Of a stretch of 64,000 bases of DNA, positions 36,331-44,801 are shown one piece after another (within the stretch, counting starts at the first letter, position 1; the number at the start of each line of letters is the position of its first letter). The stretch is taken from positions 6,651,501 through 6,715,500 of the forward strand of contig NZ_CP073721.1 in assembly GCF_025264685.1 (NCBI RefSeq), read 5' to 3'. The notes below the pieces were generated by a model. That model was not told the origin of the DNA, did no database searches, and was given only the letters and a program-made list of their open reading frames with translations. Position numbers and translations under genes: made by a program. The stretch is from Dactylosporangium roseum. Lineage in GTDB: Bacteria > Actinomycetota > Actinomycetes > Mycobacteriales > Micromonosporaceae.

Positions 36331-37134
36331 GTGGAGTGTGAGCGGTACCGAGAGGCGCTGTCGGCGAGGCTCGACGGCGAGGACGAACCGATCGAGCCCG
36401 GGCTCGTCGACGCCCACCTGGCAGGATGCGTCGCATGCCGGCGGTGGGAGCGGGACGCACAGGCCGTGACCCGGCTGGTGCGGCTCCAACCCGTCGTCGC
36501 CACCCCGCTGCCCGTCGAGCGGCTGCTCGCCGGGTTCACCGCGCCGCGGCGGCAGGCCGCGGCGGCAAGGCAGCAACAGCAGGAACAACATGAACAACAG
36601 GAGCAACAGCGGAACCGCCACCGGCGGCTGCTGGTACAGGTGCTCCGTGTCCTGCTGGGAGCGTTCGGCGCCGCGCAGTTCGTGCTCGGCATCGCCCAGG
36701 CCGCGACCTCCGCGACCACGACCCACGTGCACGACGCCGGGCACCTCTTCCACGAGTCCGCCGCCTGGAACGTGGCGATCGGCGCCGGCTTCGCCTGGAT
36801 CGCCACCCGGCGGGCCACCCCGGCGGGCGCACTGCCGATGCTCACCGCGTTTGTGGCCCTGCTCGCGCTGCTGAGCACCAACGACCTGGTCACCGGCCGG
36901 GTCGAGACGAGCCGGATCGTCAGCCACGCCTTTGTGCTCGCGGGCTACGTGATCGTGCTGGCGCTGTCGCGCCCCGGCCTCGACCCCGGCCGCCCGCCCG
37001 CCGGCCGGCAGGGTCCGCCCTGGCGCTGGCGCCGCCCGCCGGTGCTGGACGAGGAGCCGGCCCCGTCCCCCGCCCGGCTGCGCGTGATCCAGGGCCAGGC
37101 CATGATGCCGAGCAGCGACCGCAAGGCCGCATAG
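36331..37134 (+). CDS. Zinc-finger (zf-HC2) membrane protein
   Basis: GTG 36331 gives 267 residues. An anti-sigma-type zinc finger occupies residues 1-40 (MECERYREALSARLDGE, with VDAHLAGCVACRRW giving the H-x3-C-x2-C ligands). A Gln/Glu-rich linker (QQQQEQHEQQEQQRN) follows. The rest has four hydrophobic helices between residues 100 and 230, including VLRVLLGAFGAAQFVLGIAQ and LSTNDLVTGRVETSR. Proteins of this layout act as membrane-bound anti-sigma or redox-responsive regulators; no adjacent sigma factor gene is present, so its partner is unknown. The acidic-basic C-terminal tail (RWRRPPVLDEEPAP) is proline rich. Confidence 0.7.
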   Translation: MECERYREALSARLDGEDEPIEPGLVDAHLAGCVACRRWERDAQAVTRLVRLQPVVATPLPVERLLAGFTAPRRQAAAARQQQQEQHEQQEQQRNRHRRLLVQVLRVLLGAFGAAQFVLGIAQAATSATTTHVHDAGHLFHESAAWNVAIGAGFAWIATRRATPAGALPMLTAFVALLALLSTNDLVTGRVETSRIVSHAFVLAGYVIVLALSRPGLDPGRPPAGRQGPPWRWRRPPVLDEEPAPSPARLRVIQGQAMMPSSDRKAA

Positions 37135-37215
37135 CGCCTGTTGCGTCGCTGGGGTCGAACGCCGGCCGCCGTGCCGATGGCGGCCGTCGTTACACCGGTT
37201 GCCTAGCCTAGGATG

Positions 37216-37965
37216 TCAGGCCCGCCGCAGCAGGTACGTGTCCATGATCCATCCCTTGGCGGCGCGCGCCTCACGCCGTACCGACTCGATCTGGTCTATC
37301 ACCTTGTCCAGACGGCCGGCGATGAGCAGCTCGTCGGGCGTGCCCAGGTAGGCGCCCCAGTAGATGTCGATGTCCTGGTCGCGGTACGCGCGGCAGGCGA
37401 GGTCGGCGTCCAGCATGATCACGACGTCGTCGCAATCCTCGGGCCAGCCCGCGGCGAGGCGGCGCCCGGTGGTGATGTGGATCGGCCCGGCGACCCGGTT
37501 GAGAGCTACCCGATGGCGGGCGGCGAGCACCTGGACGCTGCTGATGCCGGGGACCACCTCGTAGTCGAGTTCGCCGTGTGCGGCGATCGTCTCGAGGATG
37601 CGGATCGTCCCGTCGTACAGCGCCGGATCGCCCCAGGCGAGGATCCCGCCGACGCCGTCCTCACCGAGCTCGGCCATGACGGCCTCTTCGAGGATGCGGG
37701 CCCGCTCGTCCCGCCAGTCCCGCACGGCCCCCCGGTAGTCGGCGGCGACCCGGTCGCGGGGCGGGTCGGCGAGTGTCACGGTGCGGTAGTCGCGCCCGGT
37801 GACATATCGCTCGCAGATCGCCCGCCGCGCCTCGGTAAGGTCAGCCGTCGTGGCTCCCTTGTCGAGGACGAAGAACACGTCGACGGCGTTCATCGCGGTG
37901 ACCGCCTGCATGGTGACATGCTCCGGATCCCCGGCCCCGATCCCGATGACCAACACCTTGCGCAT
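37216..37965 (-). CDS. cobF: Precorrin-6A synthase (deacetylating)
   Basis: ATG 37965 gives 249 residues, the usual CobF length. The N-terminus MRKVLVIGIGAGDPEHVTMQ is the S-adenosylmethionine-methyltransferase fold start with the GIGAGD phosphate loop. DVFFVLDKGATTADLTEARR and GGILAWGDPALYDGTIRI are conserved in this branch of tetrapyrrole methylases. The enzyme methylates C-1 of precorrin-5 and releases acetate in aerobic cobalamin synthesis. A longer frame to 38178 is rejected. It is separated from other cob genes in this window and shares a divergent promoter region with the methyltransferase fusion gene. Confidence 0.93.
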   Translation of the reverse strand: MRKVLVIGIGAGDPEHVTMQAVTAMNAVDVFFVLDKGATTADLTEARRAICERYVTGRDYRTVTLADPPRDRVAADYRGAVRDWRDERARILEEAVMAELGEDGVGGILAWGDPALYDGTIRILETIAAHGELDYEVVPGISSVQVLAARHRVALNRVAGPIHITTGRRLAAGWPEDCDDVVIMLDADLACRAYRDQDIDIYWGAYLGTPDELLIAGRLDKVIDQIESVRREARAAKGWIMDTYLLRRA

Positions 37966-38025
37966 GCGGTGGACGCTACCCGAACCGCGGACGATGTCCG
38001 CACCGACCGGAGACATGATGGAGTC

Positions 38026-39030
38026 ATGAACGAGCGGTGGACCGAAGTGCTCCGACTGCTGGCCGGCGTGATCCCGCCCGGACCGGCCACCGTGGTCGTG
38101 GACGGCACCGACCCACAGACCGCCGCCGTCGCCGACCGCCTGGCCGACGCGCTCCGCGCCGCCGGCCGCCCGTGTCACCGCGTGCCCGGCATGGCTTCCG
38201 GCGGTGCGCTGGACGCCGCCTCGTTGCCCGGCGGCGCGGTGGCGGTCGCGGATGGTCCCGAGTGGCGGGCGTGTCCTCCCCGCGACGGCTGGCAGGTGGT
38301 GGTCTGGCTACGGACCTCGCGGCACCGGCACACGGCCGACGGGAGCCGTGGCGGGAGTGCGGACGTCGTCGTCGACCTCCAGGACCCCGAGTGGCCCGTG
38401 GTGCGGCACGTGGACACCCGGCTCGCCGACATCCACCGGTGGTACGTCGCCGAGTCGCGGGCGTTCTTCGGCGCGAAGGCCGCGACCTGGGATGCCAAGT
38501 TCGGCGCCGACCTGCCGGCCTATGCGGCCGCGGTCGAGCGGGCCGGGCTGCCCGAGGGCGGCACGGTCGTCGACGTCGGCTGCGGCACGGGCCGGGCCCT
38601 CCCGGCACTGCGCGCGGCCGTCGGCGCGGCCGGCGCGGTCCTCGGCCTGGACCTGACGCCGCAGATGCTGGCGGTCGCCCGGGAGCCCGCCCGCGCCGCG
38701 GGCGCCGCCCTGGTCCTCGGCGACGCGCGCCGGCTCCCGCTCGCCGCGGCGACGGTCGACGCCGTCTTCGCGGCCGGGCTCGTCATGCACCTGCCCGACC
38801 CCGACGCCGGCCTGCGCGAACTGGCCCGCGTGACCCGCCCGGCGGGCCGCCTGGTGCTGTTCCACCCGTCGGGCCGCGCCGCGCTGGCCGCCCGGCAGGG
38901 CCGTGCGCTACGCCCCGACGAGCCGCTGGCCGAGGGGCCGTTGACCGGGGCGACGGGCCGCGCCGGTTGGGAGCTCATCCGCTACGAGGACGCTCCCGGC
39001 CACTTCTTCGCCCTGGCCACCCGCCGCTGA
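38026..39030 (+). CDS. Degenerate kinase-like domain fused to SAM methyltransferase
   Basis: ATG 38026 gives 334 residues. Residues 15-140 resemble actinobacterial uridine kinase-like proteins (PPGPATVVVDGTDPQTAAVA), but the Walker A glycine-lysine is missing: VDGTDPQTA where G-K-T would be. The VDLQDPEWPVVR tail of that fold is retained. From about 140 a class I methyltransferase follows: VVDVGCGTGR at 181-190, then AVLGLDLTPQMLAVAREPAR and DAVFAAGLVMHLPDPDAGLR. It ends with the final strand at HFFALATRR. The kinase half probably cannot bind ATP and may serve as a scaffold. The substrate of methylation is unknown. Confidence 0.75.
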   Translation: MNERWTEVLRLLAGVIPPGPATVVVDGTDPQTAAVADRLADALRAAGRPCHRVPGMASGGALDAASLPGGAVAVADGPEWRACPPRDGWQVVVWLRTSRHRHTADGSRGGSADVVVDLQDPEWPVVRHVDTRLADIHRWYVAESRAFFGAKAATWDAKFGADLPAYAAAVERAGLPEGGTVVDVGCGTGRALPALRAAVGAAGAVLGLDLTPQMLAVAREPARAAGAALVLGDARRLPLAAATVDAVFAAGLVMHLPDPDAGLRELARVTRPAGRLVLFHPSGRAALAARQGRALRPDEPLAEGPLTGATGRAGWELIRYEDAPGHFFALATRR

Positions 39031-39034
39031 TCCG

Positions 39035-39532
39035 CTACCTCGCGTTGCGGACCGGGACCTCCGCCTTGAGCAGGCCACGGGCGACGAGGAACGCCCGCGC
39101 CGGGTCGCGGTCCGCCTCGGGCAGCAGCCTCCAGGGCAGGGCCAGAGCGCCGGCGCTGTTGTCGGCCACGACCACCCAGAACCCGTCGGTGTCGTCGACC
39201 CGCCTCACCGCCTCCCAGCCGTAGCCGATGCTGAAGCTGGGTGTACTGGCGCGCACCTCGTCGTCGGTGAGCTCATACGTCGCGGTCTCGGCGAACAGGC
39301 CGGTCCGCGCCTTGGCGACGGCCCTCGGGAGCAGCCACGGCAGCCCGAGCACCGCGGCGCCGGCCGTCAGCGGGGCATAACCGGAGGGGTGACCCCCGAC
39401 GACCAGGACGACACCGGCGATCACCAGCAGCGCACCCAGCACGTACAGCTTGCGGAACTTGCTCCGCAGCGCCGCGCGCACCTGTCGTCGCGCTCGCACC
39501 GGGTCCGGCGGGACCGTGAGTCTGATTTCCAT
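39035..39532 (-). CDS. YcxB-like membrane protein
   Basis: The product is 165 residues. After an N-terminal strand region (MEIRLTVPPDPVRARRQV) come two hydrophobic helices, FRKLYVLGALLVIAGVVLVV (about 27-46) and APLTAGAAVLGLPWLLPRAV. The cytoplasmic part SIGYGWEAVRRVDDTDGFW then LALPWRLLPEADRDPARAF resembles the YcxB domain, a PH-like fold attached to the membrane. Function is unknown. It converges with the methyltransferase gene and its stop lies 4 bp from that gene's stop. Confidence 0.65.
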   Translation of the reverse strand: MEIRLTVPPDPVRARRQVRAALRSKFRKLYVLGALLVIAGVVLVVGGHPSGYAPLTAGAAVLGLPWLLPRAVAKARTGLFAETATYELTDDEVRASTPSFSIGYGWEAVRRVDDTDGFWVVVADNSAGALALPWRLLPEADRDPARAFLVARGLLKAEVPVRNAR

Positions 39533-39666
39533 CGCGGCCCCCGATCATCGACGCCTGCCGAGACAGTACGGCACGTCGAGGACGGCCGGCCAGCAGCCCG
39601 CGCCCGACGCGTCCGACGGCCCGGACCTCGGCGGTGACCGACGAACCGACGCCGGACGGCAGCGGG

Positions 39667-40398
39667 TCAGATGCCGTCGGTGGCCGACCCGACCGTCCAG
39701 TAGACCTGGTTGTACTCCTCCAACTCCAGCGGCTGTCCGGCGCCCGCCGACCGGTACGTCGTGACGCCGCAGTTGGCCGGCGACTGCCCGCCGGGCCACT
39801 TGTGCGCCTGCGAGTAGCTCCAGTCCTCCAGCAGGAACCGGAAGCAGCGCAGCGTGCCGCCGTGGGTCACGACCATGACCTTTTGCCCGACCCGCTCACG
39901 GAACAGGTCACTGAGAAACGTGTGGACCCGCCCGGTCACGTCGGCGAGGCTCTCCCCGCCCGGCGGCCGGGCCATGAACCCGCCGAACGTCTGCCAGTAC
40001 TCGTTCAGCCACGGGAACGCGGCCTCCGCCTCCCCGGTGGTCATGTCATACGCGAAGCCGGGGTCGCGCTCACGGATGAACAGGTCGGCCTTGACCTTCA
40101 TCTGCCGCCGTTCATCCGAGCCGTACGCACTGAGGATGTCCTCGGCGGTCTGCACCGTCCGCGCGTATCCACTCGTGTAGACGTAGTCGAACGTGCCGAA
40201 CCGCTCCCGGATCCCGTGTCCGGTCTGGGCGGCCTGCTTGTGCCCGTCGGGCGTCAACTCGATCAGGTGGTCGGGCACCCCGCGGACGACTTGTCGCGCC
40301 GCGTCGTCGGCGAAATACACACTGCCTTTCTTCGCCTGATTCCGGGCTGATTCGGCGTGCCGGACGAGCACCAGGAGGGAGGGGCCGACAAAGTCCAT
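39667..40398 (-). CDS. Histidine phosphatase family protein
   Basis: The 243-residue protein has the branch-1 histidine phosphatase motif LVLVRHAESARNQ (catalytic His in RHAE). A second conserved His lies in VTHGGTLRCFRFLL, and GESLADVTGRVHTF precedes it. It lacks the extra segments of true phosphoglycerate mutases and could dephosphorylate small molecules or proteins. It follows immediately after the TIGR03943 gene (no gap), so it is probably in that operon. Confidence 0.85.
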   Translation of the reverse strand: MDFVGPSLLVLVRHAESARNQAKKGSVYFADDAARQVVRGVPDHLIELTPDGHKQAAQTGHGIRERFGTFDYVYTSGYARTVQTAEDILSAYGSDERRQMKVKADLFIRERDPGFAYDMTTGEAEAAFPWLNEYWQTFGGFMARPPGGESLADVTGRVHTFLSDLFRERVGQKVMVVTHGGTLRCFRFLLEDWSYSQAHKWPGGQSPANCGVTTYRSAGAGQPLELEEYNQVYWTVGSATDGI

Positions 40399-41190
40399 CT
40401 AAGACTCGTACTGCTCTTCCGGCACCGGGATCAAGGTGACCTCCGACACCTCGATGAACGGGATCGTCTCCCCGTTGACGGTGTCCTTGATCTCGCGGCC
40501 GCTGTACTTCCCCGTGACCCGCAACCACTGCTCCTCGGCCAGCCCGTCGGGCAGCTCACCGCCGAGTGCGACCTTGACCGGCCGGGCGTCGGCGGCGCAG
40601 CAGCTCACCATCATGCGGGCCAGCAGCCACGAGCCCTCGGGCCCGTGCATGGCGAACCCGGACAGTTGCACCCGCCGCTCCCCCAGCGACACCCCCCGGT
40701 CGAACACCGCCCGCGACGCATAGTCGAGCATCGTCAGCTTGACCGGATCTCCCGCCGGCAGCGGCGCGAAGTCGGACTTCGCGACGAGCGCCGACCCGGA
40801 TCGGCCCGCCGCATACGACCCGAGCGCCGGCGGGGCCACCAGCAACAGGCCGAGCACCGGCGCGAGCAGCAGCCAGGCGACTCTTGGGCCGCCCGCTGCG
40901 TGCCCGTGCCCGTCGTCGCTGCGACCGTCGTGACCGTCGTGCGCGTGCGGGTCGTGGCCGTCCGCTGCGTCGCTGTGGGCCTTTCCGGCAGGGGCCGGGA
41001 CGGTTGCCGGTCGGGGCCTCAACTCATACCACAACGTGAAGATCCCGGCGAGGACCAGGATCGCGCCGGAGAGCACGAGATAGGGCTGGAGGCCGGCCTT
41101 GACGTAGTTGAGGTACTGGTCCGTGAGGCTGGCGCGCAGCACCGCTCCCCCGACCAGTAGCAGGACGACCGCCTGTGCCTGCCGGTTCAC
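40399..41190 (-). CDS. TIGR03943-type membrane protein with His-rich loop
   Basis: GTG 41190 gives 263 residues. It has two N-terminal helices and one after residue 104 (VAWLLLAPVLGLLLVAPPAL), and an extracytoplasmic C-terminal domain with the family block DYASRAVFDRGVSLGERRVQ and MMVSCCAADARPVKVAL. Residues 72-97 form a His/Asp-rich loop (GHDPHAHDGHDGRSDDGHGH), likely a metal-binding site facing outward or in the cytoplasm. It overlaps the permease stop by 4 bp (GTGA). In other actinomycetes this pair is often under zinc control; transport of a metal is an inference from the His loop. Confidence 0.85.
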   Translation of the reverse strand: MNRQAQAVVLLLVGGAVLRASLTDQYLNYVKAGLQPYLVLSGAILVLAGIFTLWYELRPRPATVPAPAGKAHSDAADGHDPHAHDGHDGRSDDGHGHAAGGPRVAWLLLAPVLGLLLVAPPALGSYAAGRSGSALVAKSDFAPLPAGDPVKLTMLDYASRAVFDRGVSLGERRVQLSGFAMHGPEGSWLLARMMVSCCAADARPVKVALGGELPDGLAEEQWLRVTGKYSGREIKDTVNGETIPFIEVSEVTLIPVPEEQYES

Positions 41191-42188
41191 AACAGCACCG
41201 TTCCGACCACGGCCGACACTCCGATCGCGAGCACGAACGTGGCCGGCGCGAATCGCAGGGCGAAGGACCTGCCGAAGATGCCGGCCTGCATGGCGAAGAG
41301 CTTGAGGTCGATCATCGGCCCGACCACCATGAACGCCAGCCGGGCCGTCATCGAGAACTGGGTGAGCGACGCCGCCACGAAGGCGTCGGCCTCCGAGCAG
41401 ATCGACAGCAGCACCGCCAGCAGCCCGAGCACCAGGATCGCGACCGCCGGATCGGCGGCGAGCTGCGCCAGCCACTCCTTCGGCACCACCACCGCGATGA
41501 CCGCCGCGCACGCCGCGCCGATGACCAGGAACCCGCCCGCGTGCAGCACGTCATGGCGCACCGAGGCCCAGAAGGCCGGCCACTTCGCCATGCCGTCGAG
41601 GTGCGGCCGCTGCGGCATGCGCAGCCAACTGCCCTTGCCGAACGCCTGCCACAGCCAGCCCATCAGGCAGGCGACCACCAGGCTGGCGACGGCCCGGGCG
41701 ACGACGACCCTGGGCTGACCGGGGAACGCCACCGCGGTGGAGACCAACACGATCGGGTTGACGGCCGGCGAGGCCAGCAGGAACGCGAACGCCGCCGCCG
41801 GTGTGACCCCGCGCCGGACCAGCGCCCCGGCGACCGGCACCGACGCGCACTCGCAGCCCGGCAGCACCACACCCGCGGCGCTCGCCGTGGGCACGGCGAG
41901 CGCCGGATGCCTGGGCAGCGCCTTGGCGAAGAACGAGGGCGGGACGAAAACCGCGATGACGGCCGACAGCACGACCCCGAAGACCAGGAACGGGATCGCC
42001 TGCGTCATCACCGAGACGAACACGGTCAGCCAGGTCTGCAACGCCGGAGCGGCGAGTGCGTCCGTGATCGGCCCCCGCAGCAGCACGACGATCACCAGCA
42101 GCGCCGCGAGCACCTCGACGGAGCCGACCCGCCGGGCCCGCTTCGGAGGAGCGGCGGCGGGTGGTTCGGTCTGCTGGGTGAGCGTCAC
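41187..42188 (-). CDS. UPF0718/ArsP-type permease
   Basis: The 333-residue protein has about eight helices and the family mark PGCECASVPVAGALVRRGVT, seen in the UPF0718/ArsP group. The N-terminal half reads TVFVSVMTQAIPFLVFGVVL and the second half ends with SICSEADAFVAASLTQF. Such permeases have been proposed to export organoarsenicals or metals. The start is GTG 42188, with the coding frame clear of any upstream ATG. It forms an overlapping pair with the TIGR03943 gene; permease plus the His-rich partner suggests a metal-export or import complex. Confidence 0.88.
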   Translation of the reverse strand: MTLTQQTEPPAAAPPKRARRVGSVEVLAALLVIVVLLRGPITDALAAPALQTWLTVFVSVMTQAIPFLVFGVVLSAVIAVFVPPSFFAKALPRHPALAVPTASAAGVVLPGCECASVPVAGALVRRGVTPAAAFAFLLASPAVNPIVLVSTAVAFPGQPRVVVARAVASLVVACLMGWLWQAFGKGSWLRMPQRPHLDGMAKWPAFWASVRHDVLHAGGFLVIGAACAAVIAVVVPKEWLAQLAADPAVAILVLGLLAVLLSICSEADAFVAASLTQFSMTARLAFMVVGPMIDLKLFAMQAGIFGRSFALRFAPATFVLAIGVSAVVGTVLL

Positions 42189-42258
42189 GGGAGGAGGCTA
42201 CCGTGTCGATTGGTACCGTCGGCATGAAGCGCTGACGAATACTTCGGAGAGTGATGGC

Positions 42259-42735
42259 ATGGTGGCGGAGTTCGATTCCATCGGCTGTGCCCTCGCACAC
42301 GGCGCGGTCGAGCCGGCCCCGGACGGCCGGTCCCTCGTGGCGGTCTTCGACTCCCCGGTGGCGACGCACCTGATGCACTTCGCGGCCACCTTGGGATATC
42401 GGGTCGCGCTCGCCGAGCCGGGCCTGGACAAGGTCACGATCGATGCCGACACCGACGTGGTCGTCACCGACCACGACCGCCCGGAGCTGGGCGTGGCGCT
42501 GCGGGACGCGCTCGCCTCACCGGCCCGCTGGGTCGGCGTGATGGGCAGCCCCAGGCACACGGCTCCGCACATCGAGGCCCTGCGCGGGCTGGGCGTGCCG
42601 GACACGGACATCGACCGGGTGCACCGCCCGATCGGCCTCAACATCGGCTCGAAGACTCCGGCGGAGATCGCGTTGGCGACGCTGGCCGGCCTGCTGGCCG
42701 ACCGCAACGCCCGCCCGGGCGGCTTCACGTTCTGA
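42259..42735 (+). CDS. XdhC-type Rossmann-domain protein, short form
   Basis: ATG 42259 gives 158 residues. They correspond only to the C-terminal Rossmann domain of XdhC/CoxI proteins: VATHLMHFAATLGYRVALAE, then ARWVGVMGSPRHTAPHIEAL and IGLNIGSKTPAEIALATLA. The N-terminal XdhC_CoxI domain that handles molybdenum-cofactor sulfuration is absent. Full-length XdhC proteins load sulfurated cofactor into xanthine dehydrogenase. No dehydrogenase genes are nearby, so this may be an independent regulatory version. It runs into the repeat-bearing gap before glyS. Confidence 0.75.
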   Translation: MVAEFDSIGCALAHGAVEPAPDGRSLVAVFDSPVATHLMHFAATLGYRVALAEPGLDKVTIDADTDVVVTDHDRPELGVALRDALASPARWVGVMGSPRHTAPHIEALRGLGVPDTDIDRVHRPIGLNIGSKTPAEIALATLAGLLADRNARPGGFTF

Positions 42736-42879
42736 GCCGGAAAGTTGACCTTGGCCGAATCCGTGGCCGGGGCACGGCTCGACTTCGCGCTTTGGGGGGC
42801 CAGGCGGAGGGTGCGGAGTTCTTCGGTGGCGGGTTGAGCTGGGTATGTGTCAAGAATTCTGGCGGCGACGAGGGTCCGG

Positions 42880-43190
42880 CGCGCTTGATGATCACGCCAG
42901 GCCGCGAAGTTGAGCCCAACGACCTCTTGTCAAACCGGACCAGGCCGACAATTCGGGCGCTGGCCTCGGAGGCGTCGCCGCCGAGGGCGCCGACCGGCAC
43001 GCGTTCCCGCGCAATCCCGCCGCCAGGCCGGGCGACCCCATAATCATGGGAAAGATCCGGCTATCGGGGCAGCCACATCTTTCCCATGATCAGGGGGTCG
43101 CCCGGACCGGAACACGCCGTCCCGGGTCCAGCGGCGACCGCAAGCGACAGACACCCGACCGCACAACTGCGCGTCACCGCCCCGTAGCGG
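42880..43190 (-). repeat. Intergenic palindromic element, family 1 copy C, inverted
   Basis: The core at 43033-43098 pairs GGGCGACCCCATAATCATGG with CCATGATCAGGGGGTCGCCC on top of the shared stem, again with loop ATCGGGGC in the plus orientation. Both flanks match copies A and B only when this copy is read on the minus strand: 42880-43030 matches the right flank of B, and 43095-43190 matches the left flank of A. The flanks are thus inverted relative to the loop. It lies between the convergent xdhC-like and glyS genes. The remainder of 42736-43295 holds no gene that I can support. Confidence 0.8.
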
Positions 43191-43295
43191 GACACCGGGG
43201 GTCGACCGACGACCGCACGGCGGCCTGCCACATGCCACACGCGGTGCGGCGACCCGGTTGGGCGATCGACCAAGATCAACTGGGCTCCGCGGGCC

Positions 43296-44675
43296 TCAGC
43301 AGCCGGGCAGGCGCTCGATCAGGTACGACTCGACCTGGTCGAGGGAGACGCGGTCCTGGGCCATGGTGTCGCGGTCCCGGATGGTGACCGCGTTGTCGTT
43401 GAGGGTCTCGAAGTCGACCGTGATGCAGTACGGCGTGCCGATCTCGTCCTGGCGACGGTACCGGCGGCCGATGCCCTGGGCGTCGTCGAAGTCGACCGTC
43501 CACCGCTTGCGGAGCTGAGCGGCCAGGTCACGGGCCTTCGGGGACAGGTCGGTGTTGCGGGACAGCGGCAGGACGGCGGCCTTGACCGGGGCCAGCCGCT
43601 TGTCGAACCGCATGACCGTGCGCCGGTCGACGCCGCCGCTGGTGTTCGGCGCCTCGTCCTCGTCGTACGCCTCGAGCAGGAACGCCAGCACGGCGCGGGT
43701 CAGGCCGGCCGCGGGCTCGATGACATACGGCACCCAGCGCTCCTTCTTCTCCTGGTCGAAGTAGGAGAGGTCGACACCGGAGTGCTTCGAGTGCGTGGTC
43801 AGATCGAAGTCGGTCCGGTTGGCGATGCCCTCGAGCTCGGAGAACTCGGTGCCGCCGAAGCGGAACCGGTACTCGATGTCGACCGTGCGCTTCGAGTAGT
43901 GGGAGAGCTTCTCCTTGGGGTGCTCGTAGAGACGCATGTTGCCGGACGAGATGCCGAGGTCGACATACCAGTTCCAGCGCTCCTGCAACCAGTACTCGTG
44001 CCACTGCTCGTCCGAGCCCGGCTCGACGAAGAACTCCATCTCCATCTGCTCGAACTCGCGCGTGCGGAAGATGAAGTTGCCCGGGGTGATCTCGTTGCGG
44101 AAGCTCTTGCCGACCTGCGCGATGCCGAACGGCGGCTTCTTGCGCGCGGCGCCCGCGACGTTGTTGAAGTTGATGAAGATGCCCTGGGCGGTCTCCGGCC
44201 GCAGGTAGTGCAGGCCCTCGTCGTTCTCGACGGCGCCGAGGTAGGTCTTCATCAGGCCGTTGAACATGCGCGGCTCGCTGAAGGTGCCCTTGTTGCCGCA
44301 GTTGGGGCAGTTGAGCTCGCCGAGCACGAACGGCTTGTCGGCGTGCTTCTCGACCCACGCCTCCTCGAGGTGGTCGGCCCGGAAGCGCTTGTGGCAGGAC
44401 GCACACTCGGTGAGCGGGTCGACGAACGCCTCGACGTGACCGGAGGCGACCCAGACGTCACGGGCGAGGATGACCGCCGAGTCCAGGCCGACGATGTCGT
44501 CCCGCTGCTGGACCATCGTCCTCCACCACTGGCGGCGGACGTTGTCCTTGAGCTCGACGCCCAGCGGACCGTAGTCCCAGGCGGAGCGGGTGCCACCGTA
44601 GATCTCGCTCGACGGGAAGACAAAGCCACGGCGCTTCGCGAGGCTGACGACGGAATCGATGCGATCGGCGGGCAC
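43296..44675 (-). CDS. glyS: Glycine--tRNA ligase (eukaryote-type alpha2)
   Basis: GTG 44675 follows AGGAGG with 7 bp spacing and gives 459 residues. Class II motifs are present: SEIYGGTRSAWDYGPLGVEL near residue 17, then the motif 2 region with GIAQVGKSFRNEITPGNFIF and FEQMEMEFFVEPGSDEQWHE. Motif 3 follows near PAAGLTRAVLAFLLEAYDED. A Cys-rich insertion (CASCHKRF and CPNCGNKG, about residues 98-140) binds zinc. The homodimeric enzyme charges tRNA-Gly. A longer frame to 44696 adds only a few residues. Its stop faces the repeat C region. Confidence 0.96.
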   Translation of the reverse strand: MPADRIDSVVSLAKRRGFVFPSSEIYGGTRSAWDYGPLGVELKDNVRRQWWRTMVQQRDDIVGLDSAVILARDVWVASGHVEAFVDPLTECASCHKRFRADHLEEAWVEKHADKPFVLGELNCPNCGNKGTFSEPRMFNGLMKTYLGAVENDEGLHYLRPETAQGIFINFNNVAGAARKKPPFGIAQVGKSFRNEITPGNFIFRTREFEQMEMEFFVEPGSDEQWHEYWLQERWNWYVDLGISSGNMRLYEHPKEKLSHYSKRTVDIEYRFRFGGTEFSELEGIANRTDFDLTTHSKHSGVDLSYFDQEKKERWVPYVIEPAAGLTRAVLAFLLEAYDEDEAPNTSGGVDRRTVMRFDKRLAPVKAAVLPLSRNTDLSPKARDLAAQLRKRWTVDFDDAQGIGRRYRRQDEIGTPYCITVDFETLNDNAVTIRDRDTMAQDRVSLDQVESYLIERLPGC

Positions 44676-44801
44676 GGTTTTCCTCCTAGGCCTCACGGCG
44701 ACTGGCTGTCGGCAAGGCGGTTGTGTGAAAGACGGTCAGAGCGGGCAAACCGTCAACGTCACCATTGACGGTACGGTTACGCCGGAACAGGCCGCACCAG
44801 A

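Noticed and set aside
42792..43279. Short frames within the family 1 repeat, such as those reading GLVRFDK and GDAQLCG
   Set aside because: Some phrases recur between copies because the DNA is repeated, but no start, frame continuity or family supports a protein.
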